Shown in pieces: positions 22,601-33,305 of a stretch of 64,000 bases of DNA. Below the pieces are notes generated by a model that saw only the letters and a program-made list of their open reading frames with translations, had not been told where the DNA came from and made no database searches. The DNA comes from Rhizopus sp. PT2906 (taxonomy: Eukaryota; Mucoromycota; Mucoromycetes; Mucorales; Rhizopodaceae): contig JAMYHX010000136.1 in NCBI GenBank assembly GCA_025529335.1, forward strand, positions 1-64,000, in the 5' to 3' direction. Position 1 is the first letter of the stretch, and each line of letters opens with the position of its first letter. A program made the translations under genes and the position numbers.

Positions 22601-25600
22601 GGGGGTACACTCAATTACAAGTTATTGGATTTACTGTGTATCAATGCAAAACATAGGTAGGTTAACAACATCAACCATGCTCGGATCATTCTTCTATTTT
22701 TGTATCGACACTTTTTATTAGGCTACTACAAGTTATATACAAGATGATGTTGGATAGCGAACTTGGACCACGATACCAATCCACTGCTTCACCTGTTGCC
22801 TGTGTTCCACCTAATGTGCTTGACGTCGTGTACAAGCTGTTGTATAGCGCACCGTGTTCGTAAGTGAAGTCACTACTATCGTCCCCCAAAGAGATACTTA
22901 TCTTACATAGAGCTGAATTGATGGTAAAAGAGATCTTTGACAAATTGAGACGTTGTGACAAGATGATAAAAATGAAACGTACTGGTGAAAGTGAATCTTT
23001 GCCAACACAATTACCCGACCAGACAATGCGCTGGCTACAGACCATACTCCAGCTTATGAATTACAGATTCATACGGTTTTTAAAATACTCTCCACTTTCT
23101 TCTGGATTACTTCATTATATTCGATACTCTATATCGTTTCTTGAAAGCAGACAGTGTTATCAGTCACTCGAATCGTTTACTGTGAACATTATAGTAAGTA
23201 GAGGTTTAACCTGTGACACGTACACTAAAAACAATGACAGAATATGCAAATGGACGTAAAGCTCCTCCGTTCATTAGACGATCCACATAGAGAAAAAACG
23301 ATCTGGTTTGGAGAATCCGAGATGCTGGCTCGATTGACTGTGTGTACCATCAGTCGTCTGATCAAGACAAGAGGACAAGCAGATATCAAGACAGAACAGA
23401 TTCATCGTGTGTTATCTAATCTATACGAGCATTCGCTTGACTGGTCTTCAGCAGCTTTAGAACATTTCCCTCCTGTTGTTCGAGCCTTTTATGAATCGCC
23501 TAGCAACCAAGCACCAAGACCGAGCGTAACAGCAGCCAAAGTGCAACAAATTGTGTCTAATAACAAGGTATTGACGACCTACTTACTTCAAGGATCTCCG
23601 GAGGCAGAAAGAATGGCCATTCAGTATTTCTCAAGTGCAGAAAACCAATCTAGTTTACTGTGCATCATGTGGGTCATTGCCATTACTCGTTCTACGGCAG
23701 AATGCTTCCATATGCAATCTGTGCGTAAATTACTGCTGCTGATACCTCCTTCTAAAATGGCAACGAACACGATCGATCTGATGGACTTTATACTAAGCGT
23801 AGAATATCCATCCAATGCTCAATCATCCGTAAGTGCGTTTTAAGCACCTTTTCTGACTCTTGTGTTTCTTATATGTTTTTATTTAGATATTTGTGCTTTT
23901 GGACGCATTCATTTGGAAATATCAGTGGGTCAATTTCAATCACGTCCTCTTTGCACTGACCAAGGGCAGCGGTACACCCGAAAGGACGAGTAAGGCCATG
24001 ACCGCTCTTCGTTACTTACTCCTCGAGTCCCCAGAGTTCGTTAAACGCGTTCACAAATGGGATTCTCTCGGCTTCAGTTGTCGTCCATGGACAGAGGAAG
24101 ACTTTCAAGAAAAACTCATGGCTTATTTACGAGTGTTCCCCGAGTACAGCGAGTTTGAAGCGTTTGCTATGCAACAGTTTGAGCCTAGGATCGACCTTTC
24201 ACCACCATTGCAGGTCAAGCTACCCATCTATTTTGGCAATGTCATCAGTGACTTTGTTGTTTCCCTAGAAAACATTCTGATGCGATTGGTGGAGTATGGC
24301 CAGACAGAGCTATTGATCGACATATTAGATAAACATGGACATTTGTTCAAGTATCATCAGTGCCCATTATCATTTGTGGCAAACTTTTTCCTGTACTATC
24401 ACGCATCGCCCACATTGATGAATCTCTCTGTTCGTAAACGAATTTTGAGGCTGATAGGTATGTATATATATATATATATGCTTATAGACTTTTTTTTTTC
24501 TCTTGACACATTGATTCACATTCTGTTCTAGATTTTGATCAGTACAATATTGCGCCTGAAGCGGTAGCCTATGCTCAAAATGAAGATGATGATGGTAGCT
24601 TGTTTGATGCTGGATACTTTGAAAGGGTTATTTATAAGCTTGCTAAAAGTACAAGACAAGAAAAAAAAAGAGAAAAACGATAGATGCTAATCATATATCC
24701 TTAGGCATAAACCCTCAAACATGTGCTCCCAGAGCCAACCCAGATCTACCCGAACGTCATTTTCGAGAGATTGGCAGTCCAGCCATAGAGGGCATTGTTA
24801 TTGCCACCTTGGAGACCATGTTGACCACGATAGCTCCGTCAACGATTATAAAGTATTTCTTGGACTTGGCACTGCTAAGAGAATCACATCATGTGGGTGT
24901 ATCTGCATTGACAATCCACGCTATTGGTCTACTCATACCGTTACTACCACCACAAGACTTTATCCATCCCATGTTTAAAGAACTGAATGACTTGATATTG
25001 ACCGATCCTTATTTGCTGGCAGTATCTGAGCCATGTCGATTGGTATGTGTATAAGAAACAGAAGTAGAGTGAGGTTATCTCTAATGAATGATAGATTCGA
25101 TGTGGTATACCCAAAAGTGTGAACGGAAAATATACCATGACTCAGAGTCTCCCTGATCTGACGACGACACCTGTCTTGAAAGATTCGATGAGTGCTCGAG
25201 TGGGAAAAGCAATGATATTTCCTTATATATTTAACGACTACACGTTTAATTTACATAACTACAGCACAAATGCACCGAATAGCTTTCTAACATTATTTCA
25301 CAGTATGGTGCATTATTCAAGTCTGGATATCTTTGGTATCTTTTTGGAGTACTTTCAAACCCTACGTAATTCAGAAAAGCTATTAACCGATGTACAGCTA
25401 CTCTATGTCTGCTTCTTAATTGGACCCGCGTTACATCGTATTGAAAAACTAGACATTAGTGAGGCCGGGGTAAGTTTATTTAAAACAATGTTCAATACAT
25501 GTGTGTGTTAATCCTCCCCTTTTTTTAGTTCTTGGTTGAATTGATGCATATGGTCAAACAGGTCACTACGCTCATGGACATGAAAGATGGCTGGACGACA

Positions 25601-25747
25601 CAAGCACTTGAACAATCCTTTGACTTTTTGTATCATATTCGAACAAGGTTTGTAAAAACTAATGAGTTAGCTGCTCAAATAAGGGAAATTATTCGTTCCA
25701 TGAATCCGCCAATATCCCAAAGGCTCCTGAGGCTGGTAATGGTTTAA
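19699..25747 (+). CDS. MED23: Mediator complex subunit 23
   Basis: A gene of about 6 kb with many short introns and small exons; it starts MEALRTVFSRLFSDLQDIN and ends ISQRLLRLVMV. Blocks that match MED23 include QSIHWTLEKFINELGKRRRH, a WFGESEMLARLTV block, LPIYFGNVISDFV followed by LLIDILDKHGHLFKYHQCPL, LLYVCFLIGPALHRIEKL and QSFDFLYHIRTRF. MED23 is a tail-module Mediator subunit linking activators to Pol II; it is missing from budding yeast, so its presence fits an early-diverging fungus. The region 20161-21100 contains two related modules (SLPEKNMNLIQQKCFSVGRE and TLPPNLNTIQVNCINKGKE). Exon ends were read in part only; no internal stop was needed where joins were checked. Confidence 0.85.
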
Positions 25748-26814
25748 ATAAACCTATAGATGTATTTTTCTCTTGTAAAAGAACAATTCTTTAAGAAATG
25801 TTGACTTGTTTTATTGTGATGCACACAGATACGTTCATAAGCAAAAGGCCCTTTTAGCAGCCTTACAATGTAATAGAACTATCAGTGTTAAAAAAGATTC
25901 AGACTTGATAGATTGATAAAGACGAGGTCAGCTCTTTAGATAGCTAGCATCTCGACAGTGTAGATCTCATAAGGAAAAATTCAGGCACACAAAAATTTGA
26001 TGTAGGGATGAAAGAGAAAAGCAAGTTATTATACAAATAACGAAAGAAAAGCGCAACCCAAAGAGCGTGTATCACATCCGGCGACTGGGATTGAGCTACG
26101 AATGACAAGAAATTTATTGTAAAACTTTACAATAACTGGTATAAAAAATAATATGAAAAAAAAAGCTAGACATTCGGTTTGTCATTCAGCCAAGCATGAT
26201 AATTCACCGAATTGCTTTTGTAGGAGGGGTTTTGTCTGAGTTGCTTTTTTTTTTTTCCAACTTTGATATTTCCGATGTCAATAAATTTTTGATTGATAAT
26301 GATACCTAAACGGTAATCAATTGTGTAACTTTCGTTGACACTTTTCAACACCGTGTCACCGCTAAAACAGACAGTGTTGCTATTCTGTTGATGTCCCCTT
26401 TTTAATATAAAAGTTTGGTCTTTAGCTTTTGATTTTAATAAAAGAATTCGAGAAAAGTGTTTCAATTATGGGTACTCATAAATTAATGTTGAAATCTTTT
26501 TCGGAAGGGTCAGAAGCCACGGTTAGATCAAACAGATCAGCTTTTATCCATTACCTATGATACCATCCAACAAAACTTTTCACCAACTTGCTTTGCGTTC
26601 ATTTCAAGAAGAAAAAGAGATAAAAAAGAAATGTTGTTATTTATTCTAATTATTCTAATTTTATGTTATCAGTTAGTCAACAAAGCATGAGCACGTGTAA
26701 TTATGATAAACTCCTATTTACTTTATTTAGCCTATTTTATGGTGCATGTAGTATTGGCCTATATTTGGAAAAAATATTCATACTACACATATAATGCAAT
26801 TCTATTATGTTTTT

Positions 26815-27830
26815 AGTAAAGTGTCATCACGCGTTCAATGCCGCTACTCTTAAGAAGTTCACTCTCACTGACGCTTCCCTCACTCGCATCCTAATTCTCA
26901 TCGCAACCCAAGCCTCCTCAGAAACATCCTCCGTCTTCCGATTTAGATTCCTCTCCTCTTTAGAAAGCTGCCAAGCTTAAAGCTTCCACACCCCTTCCTA
27001 GTCCAATGGCTGCTGCTCGCGCCTTCAGTGCTCGTTCTGCCAATCATAACTACATATTCCTATACATGTCTCTATGTCGCCGCATTCCTATAGGTCAACT
27101 ACGCTCTCATCTGTGTCAACTGAATATCAACACCTGCCGTCTCCTCAACATCCATCGTCACCTTGTTGCCCTCTTAATTCATAATGATTATAAGTTGAAC
27201 TCTACTCACAATTAAAGAAAAATTAGATTCCCGTACAGGGATGATTACGATCCTTTAGATACCTCGAATCTTTGTGATCCTGGTTACGACGACTGAGACA
27301 AAGCGGACAGGATGAGCGCAATGTGTGGCCTGTTTATTACCTGTTGTGAATTTCATGCTCTCGATTATATTAAAGGTGCTGTCAAGCAGGCTATAGTCAA
27401 TTTCTTTGCTAAAAAATGATATATTGATCGTAACGAATACTTGACCTCTTTTCCGTCAAAAAGGGCATGAGCTTCGCTTTCTGCTTTCTCAATAGCCTCC
27501 CTTTCTAAGGTCCACTTCTCTGGCCCTTTCTTCAAGTCACAACATGCTTACCCTCAAGTCCAGAGGGGTTTTTAGATATTTCATTTATTCATTCTTTGAA
27601 CTTGCTCAATCAGGTTTAATAAATAAAAGATTGTTTAAGCGCATTATTCCCAGAATTGTAGCATTTCCTATTTGGCTATGCTGTTTCAAGAATTTCGTTG
27701 ATCAGGGCAAGCAAATAAATAAACACAACTGTTTCAGCCTCAACCTGCCTGAAAGCACGGCGTCTTCAGCTAAAATTGTATACAGCAACAAAAATCCCAT
27801 CTATATTGCGCCATAGTATGCTTATGACGA
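26815..27830 (+). mobile_element. Decayed retroelement (LINE ORF1-like) remnant, tentative
   Basis: Base composition shifts to more C-rich, coding-like sequence. Broken frames contain AAARAFSARSANHNYIFLYM, then RRIPIGQLRSHLCQLNINTC and HLVALLIHNDYKLN. The pattern Y-I-(Y/F)-x(4)-RR-(I/M)P...LR..L..L.I....LDIH....ALLIH(N/D)xY is what I associate with the ORF1/gag-like part of Mucoralean non-LTR elements. Downstream fragments (RMSAMCGLFITCCEFHALDY) would continue it. Many stops interrupt it. No reverse transcriptase domain is present. The identification rests on memory of family patterns, so confidence is low. Confidence 0.3.
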
Positions 27831-28828
27831 TGTTCCCTTCATATTATCGGCTAAATAAATGCTATCAGACAGTTGTGCTTCATGCAAAAAAAAGGGGGGA
27901 AAGGGGGGGCCATCATCAACGTGTACGGCAGGTAATCTTAAATAAGCAATGTACTGCTCATACTTTTTTTCTAAATTCAAGAATCAGAATATTTGCGTGT
28001 ATGCAAGTGATGCATTAAGAAAAAAGACACATACATATTGATTATCATTCTCCCGCCGTTTTTAATTCATTATTCTTAGCAGCTTTATTTACCATGGTTA
28101 TATGTTGAAGACATAGCTTAGCACCCTAACTCTATAAATATCGTGACAGCCATCATACCGGTTTTTATAATAATGCCCTTGGAAGAGCGAAACAGAGAAA
28201 CAGAGAAAGAGAAAGAGTGATATTAAACTTGTGCTTAATACCCAATTATGTTGTGAATAAATTAGATTTGCAGATCATTTATTGACCATTTTAAGACTGT
28301 AATACCTTGATTATTGTATCAACATCTGTATTCGCCAAGAGCGGATTTTAATGTAGATACATCTTTTCGGTTTATTATTTAAGCCTGATTATTAATTCAA
28401 ATATTAGTAGGAGCAAAAATTATCCATTGTAAAGAAGTGTGACGCGATAAGAGCATATACACGCGCGCTTTCTACTACTTCTTCAAAGAAGGGTGACACT
28501 TGATCCCCACATGTTCATATATGCATATTATCAAATGTGCAACAATGGTAAACAAGGGCCCTCTCTTTTTCTTGTTTTAAAGTAACAAAAAATCATTATT
28601 CTGATGCTAGTCAGACTCTAATACCAATCTCTCTTTTTATCCTTAATTCAATCCACATGAATCAACCTACTTTTTGATCACTCGTCAACCTTGATTCTCC
28701 GAGACGTCATTTTTTTTTTTTTTTTTTTTTTTTTTACTTCATTGTCGTGTAATTAATAATCATTATAGGTTATTTCATGCCTTGTAATTTTTAGATTCAG
28801 ATTGTCTTTTCGATTGTTTTCCATAAAC

Positions 28829-28836
28829 TATAAAAG
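28829..28836 (+). promoter_or_regulatory. TATA box of the MDR oxidoreductase gene
   Basis: TATAAAAG, 49 bp upstream of the ATG at 28885, with a pyrimidine-rich leader between; a T26 tract lies about 90 bp further upstream. Confidence 0.6.
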
Positions 28837-28884
28837 CTCGCTTTCTTTTATCTCGTTTTTTATTTCTTTATCGAATTCTTCATC

Positions 28885-29997
28885 ATGGTCTCTAACAAGC
28901 AAGTCATCTTCACCAAGATCCCTACAGGTTACCCTCAACCTGGCGAACACATGCAAGTCAAGGAATCAACCATTGACCTCGATCAAGAGCTTCCCAAGGG
29001 AACATTTATCATCAAGAACCTTGTCTTTTCCGTTGATCCTTACATGCGTGGTCGTATGAGAGATCCTTCCATTCAATCTTACGCACCTGCCTTTGACTTG
29101 AACAAGCCGATGACAGGTGACACGATGGGTGTTGTCATTCGGTCTAACCATCCTGATTACAAAGTGGATGACCTTGTATACGGTCGTACAGCTCGTGGTC
29201 TTTTTGAAGAGTATTCGCTTGTCAATGCAGAATACGCCAAAAATTCATATGTCGTTCGTAATGATCCCAAGGAAAATGGTCTCCCTATTAGACATTATGT
29301 TGGTGTCTTGGGTATGCCTGGTATGACAGCTTATTATGGGTAATGTTTGAAGTAATAAAGAAAAAAGTAGACAATAGAATATTAACATCAATTGATCTGT
29401 AGATTGCATGAAATTGGTAAACCCAAGAAAGGCGAAACACTCTATGTCTCAGCTGCTGCAGGTGCAGTGGGTCAATTGGTCGGTCAATTTGGCAAGGCTT
29501 TGGGTCTCTACGTGGTTGGTTCAGCAGGCAGTGATGAGAAGGTTGAGTACTTGAAATCCTTGGGCTTTGATGGTGCTTTTAACTATAAAAATGGCTCCAT
29601 TGACGATAATCTGGCCAAGTATTGCCCGAATGGTATTGACATCTACTATGAAAACGTGGGTGGTGAAATGCTCGATGCTGTCTTGAAGCATGCCAATAAC
29701 TATGCTCGAATTATTGCTTGTGGCATGATCTCTCAATACAACCGTGAAAAGCCTGATCCGATCTATAATATCATGAATATCGTGGCCAAGCGAATCACAA
29801 TGCAAGGCTTTATCATCATGGACCATATGGACTTTGAAGAACAATTTATGAAGGATGTTACCTCTTTATTGTTGAGCGGTAAAGTCAAGTACCGCGAAGA
29901 TATCGCAGAAGGTATCGACAAGACTCCAGAGGCTCTTTGCGATGTCTTGCATGGTAAAAACTTTGGTAAGCAAGTAGTTCATATTGCTGATTTGTAA
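28885..29997 (+). CDS. Zinc-independent MDR NADP(H) oxidoreductase (PTGR/LTB4DH type)
   Basis: Two exons, 28885-29339 and 29403-29997, total about 349 residues. Motifs: FSVDPYMRGRMRD near the N-terminus, GxVxxSNHPDYKVDDLVYG, GMPGMTAYYGLHEIG at the exon junction, and the NADP-binding GAVGQLVGQFGKALGLYVVG (AAGAVG type). FDGAFNYKN and YYENVGGEMLDAVL follow, typical of prostaglandin reductase/leukotriene B4 dehydrogenase-like alkenal or enone reductases. No zinc ligands are seen, as in that subfamily. The likely reaction is NADPH-dependent reduction of alpha,beta-unsaturated carbonyls; substrate unknown. Confidence 0.9.
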
Positions 29998-30120
29998 ATA
30001 AAAAAATAATTCGTCACACTTGCCTTTTTTAAATAATGACGCAACAAATATATTTGTCGGTTTCTTGGCTTCATTGTGATATATTTTTTTTTTTTCTCTT
30101 TTATATTTAAGTAACAAACA

Positions 30121-31150
30121 ATGGCATTTCTGTAATTATTTGTTCAATCTACAAGTGATAGTCTCTTACTTATTCTTTTTAGTTCTGGAATCAAAAAGAA
30201 CTTGAACAGAGCAGGCACAACAGTAAGAAAGTAATTATAACAAAGAAACTTGACCTAAATAAGGAGGAACTATAGATAAAGCAACGTACTGGAGGAACAG
30301 ACAAGACGTTTGACAATGAATATGAAGAAGAACTTGAAAGATTTAAAGCGTAAGATATAGACAATAATAATGTACAATGTATTCATAATAAATAGACTAG
30401 AAAAGAAATCTGATAAATTATCAAAGCATGCAAAACAATACATTGACTCAACAAGAGGTAGGAGAAGGAAGTGTAAAAGAGAGAGAGAGAGAGAATGCCC
30501 CTAATATCAATTTTAGCCATTATTGCCTCACAAACACGTTTACTTCAAATCATCGAAAAGATTTACGGAGACAGTGCATTTTCTAATCCAGTCTTTGCTG
30601 AGTATAAGAGAGCATTGGAGACTATCGAAAGGGAAGCCAAGGATAACTTGGTAATATATAGAGAATATCATACAATGGTAATATACTTATATTTCATTAG
30701 GATCCTGCTTATCAAAAGACAGTGATTGAACCATTAGCAAGATATGTTTCTTATTTCCCAGAAGTGAACGAAGCTATCAAACGTCGTAATAAGAAATTAT
30801 TGGATTATGATGCCCAACGTTCAAAGGTTAGAAAGCTTATTGATAAACCTAGTGAAGACCCTTCTCGCTTGCCAAGAGCTGAGCAGGAAGCTAATATGGC
30901 AAGAGAACTTTATGAAAATTTAAATACTATTCTTATCAATGATTTGCCCAAACTTGTCGACCTTCGTGTACCCTACTTGGACCCTGTTTTTGAAGCCCTC
31001 GTCAAGACTGAGCTTCGATTTGCACAGACTGGATATGAGCAATTGGAAGGCATGAGAGGTTCTATACCTGCCGAAGTCGAGGGTGGCGATAGACGCATTG
31101 ATGAAGTCCTGCAACAAATGCGTGAACTGACCATTTGCGGTAACTTTTAA
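30121..31150 (+). CDS. BAR-domain protein of the Hob3/RVS161 (BIN3) family
   Basis: The start exon is only 11 nt (ATG GCA TTT CT, 30121-30131) and splices to 30183-30222 to read MAFLSGIKKNLNRAGTT, a close match to the Hob3 N-terminus. Further small exons give TGGTDKTFDNEYEEELERF, then KLSKHAKQYIDSTR. The main exons carry the BAR core: EPLARYVSYFPEVNEAIKRR, NKKLLDYDAQRSKVRKLIDK, PSRLPRAEQEANMARELYE and LVDLRVPYLDPVFEALVKTE. Such proteins form banana-shaped dimers with RVS167-type partners at endocytic necks and act in actin organisation. The function complements SLA1 in this window, but they are 13 kb apart. Confidence 0.93.
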
Positions 31151-31255
31151 AAGTGGCTTAAGAACAGTCACATATACCTCTATTTTTTTCCTCCTATTCT
31201 TTTATAGTCAATAAAACTATTTTGTCGTTTTTTATTAAAATACACAACAGATAAC

Positions 31256-31848
31256 ATGCCCAAGGAATCTAAGAAAGAAAAGAAGTCCAAGAAGTCTGAA
31301 AGCTCTGAAGTTCTTCGCTTCCAATCACCCATCGCTCACCCTTTAGCCGATGATAAATTAGCCAAGAAAGTCTTCAAGACTGTCAAGAAGGGTAACATTT
31401 TACTCACAAATTCTTAATGATTATACAACTCACAGACAAAACAAATTATATATAGCTAGCAAAGTAAAGCATGTTCGTCGTGGTGTTAAAGAAGTTGCAA
31501 AAGCTCTTCGTAAGGGAGAAAAGGGTCTTGTTGTCATTGCTGGTGATATTTCTCCTTTGGACGTTATCTCACATATGCCTGTTCTCTGTGAAGATAACAA
31601 TGTACCTTACATCTTTGTGCCCTCCAAGGAGCAATTAGGTGAAGCTAGTTCAACAAAGCGCCCTACTTCTGTCACTATGATCGTTTTGGGTGGTAAAAAT
31701 AAAGATACAAAGGCAGCAGAAGACTACAAGGAATTATATGATGAATGCTATGCTCAAGCAAAGGACTTGGTAAGTTGTTTCTTTGTGCTATAGAAAGGAG
31801 CAATATTAATCGTTATATAATCTTTAGAATGAAAAGCTTGTTTATTAA
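31256..31848 (+). CDS. NHP2: H/ACA snoRNP subunit NHP2
   Basis: Three exons: 31256-31391, 31456-31769 and 31828-31848. A lysine-rich N-terminus (MPKESKKEKKSKKSE) precedes the L7Ae/NHP2 kink-turn-binding fold: IAHPLADDKLAKKVFKTVKK, RRGVKEVAKALRKGEKG, LVVIAGDISPLDVISHMP, CEDNNVPYIFVPSKEQLGEA. It ends DLNEKLVY. NHP2 is a core protein of H/ACA particles that direct rRNA pseudouridylation, and in many eukaryotes also of telomerase RNP. The last exon encodes only seven codons including the stop. Confidence 0.95.
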
Positions 31849-31946
31849 TACTGTTTTGCACTGTAAATAAAAAAAAATAAAGAAAGTACTGACAATAGAT
31901 ACTTTTCACAGTTATACAAGGAAATATGATTTATGTTTAATGTATG

Positions 31947-31985
<39 letters not shown>

Positions 31986-32163
31986 TTATGTGAACGTTGT
32001 ACGTTGCAAGGTTTGAACCTTTAGTCAACATGCTATTCTTTTTATATTTGTCAAGCTCAGCAATTTGATTGGCTAATTCATATTCTAAGCACTGTCCTTT
32101 TTTTTTTCGTTGATTCTCTTTCGAAATTGTTAAAAGGAAAAGTAAGATTTTATAGACATAAAC

Positions 32164-33158
32164 ATGGACAATATTAAGAAACAAAAGAACTATAGAAAGA
32201 AGAAGATTGATGAAGACAATCAAATCGAAGTAAAAGCAGCGGAAACTAACACTGATGACGTGAGGTAGATTCTATAATAAGAAATGCATCAAACAATAAA
32301 CTCATCATTTCTCTTAGTGCTGCTATTGAAGAGTTTCATGAAATACGCAAGTTACGTCGTAAACAAGCTGGGATTGATGCAGAAAAGTTATCAAAAGGAC
32401 TCGAGAAAAAGATTAAAAAGAAAAAGCAACAAGAAGGATGGAATATCTCAGTTGAACCCAAATCAAAACTAGATGATGATGAGTTTAGCACAAGTAAAAA
32501 ACTAAAACTTGACTCATTTACAACACAAACAAATACACTTGATGTTGATAAACACATGTAAGTGCAATCAACCATCATAGTTCATTAGAATAACCAAATA
32601 TTAGGATGGAATATATAGAGACTGAAATGAAAAAAAGAAGAGGATATACACCAGAAGACGATGAAGAAGAAGATGATGAAAAGAATAAGGGATTTCATGA
32701 TATTTATGAGGAATTATATCGTATTCCAGATCGACTAAAAGGAGAACAAAAGGTGACAGAAAGTGAAGGCAATGTACAACTGTCTTCTCAAATGCTAACT
32801 GCTATCCCTGAAGTGGACCTCGGCATTGAGTAAGCGTTGATAACATATATGCATATGAAGAGAATACACTAATAATTCTTTCTATAGTACCCGCTTACAG
32901 AATATTGAAGAGACTGAAAAGGCAAAACGTAGGCTAATTGATGAAACTCAAAAATTAGAACAAGAAAAGAAGGACGAAGAACGTAAGTGAGATATCTTCT
33001 TTTTGTTGATTATATACTCAACCCCTTTTTTTATAGCCTTTGTTCCTGCTAACTTTGAAAAGCAGATACATCATGAGTTTAGACCTAGACTAAATCAAAA
33101 ATTAATGGCAACAGACGAGCAAGCAGTTGCCAGATTCAAGAAGAGAATGAGAAAATAG
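32164..33158 (+). CDS. C9orf78/TLS1-like splicing factor
   Basis: Five or so exons starting MDNIKKQKNYRKKKIDEDNQ and ending FKKRMRK. Diagnostic blocks: AAIEEFHEIRKLRRKQAGID, then MEYIETEMKKRRGYTPEDDE, LYRIPDRLKGEQKVTES and SSQMLTAIPEVDLGI, which match the HCA59/C9orf78 (fission yeast Tls1) family. These proteins associate with Brr2/SNRNP200 and influence splice-site use; fission yeast Tls1 affects telomere and silencing factors through splicing. The protein is strongly charged. Junctions complete codons with GT-AG introns of about 50 nt. Confidence 0.88.
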
Positions 33159-33305
33159 CCCTTTGATCTAATAAACTGTTGTTTTTTCGTGATAATCTAC
33201 ACTCAGTGTGTCGTGACTTGCAGCCTATCGAACTTGACATGCCTATACTTTTTTTTTCCCCTCTTCTCTTTTTTTTTTTTCGATTGTTTTTTTATACACG
33301 ACATT

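Larger units (their letters stand above)
25748..28884. other. Gene-poor region with a decayed retroelement stretch
   Basis: About 3.1 kb without an intact gene. A minus-strand frame at 26465-26166 of 99 residues resembles nothing I know. A decayed retroelement-like tract lies at about 26810-27830. G-runs sit at about 27893-27909 and a T26 run at 28710-28735. The last 60 bp are the promoter of the MDR oxidoreductase. Confidence 0.5.

Noticed and set aside
26050..26120. GTAGCTCAAT-like A box on the minus strand
   Set aside because: No matching B box (GGTTCGANNCC) or cloverleaf; not called as a tRNA.
31990..32060. Minus-strand GGTTCAAACC resembling a tRNA T-loop
   Set aside because: The flanking bases do not form a T-stem or acceptor stem, and no anticodon arm or A box is found.
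31912..32223. Minus-strand 103-residue frame between NHP2 and the C9orf78-like gene
   Set aside because: It includes an (HT)n tract from a TA/TG microsatellite and has no recognisable domain; it overlaps the start of the C9orf78-like gene.
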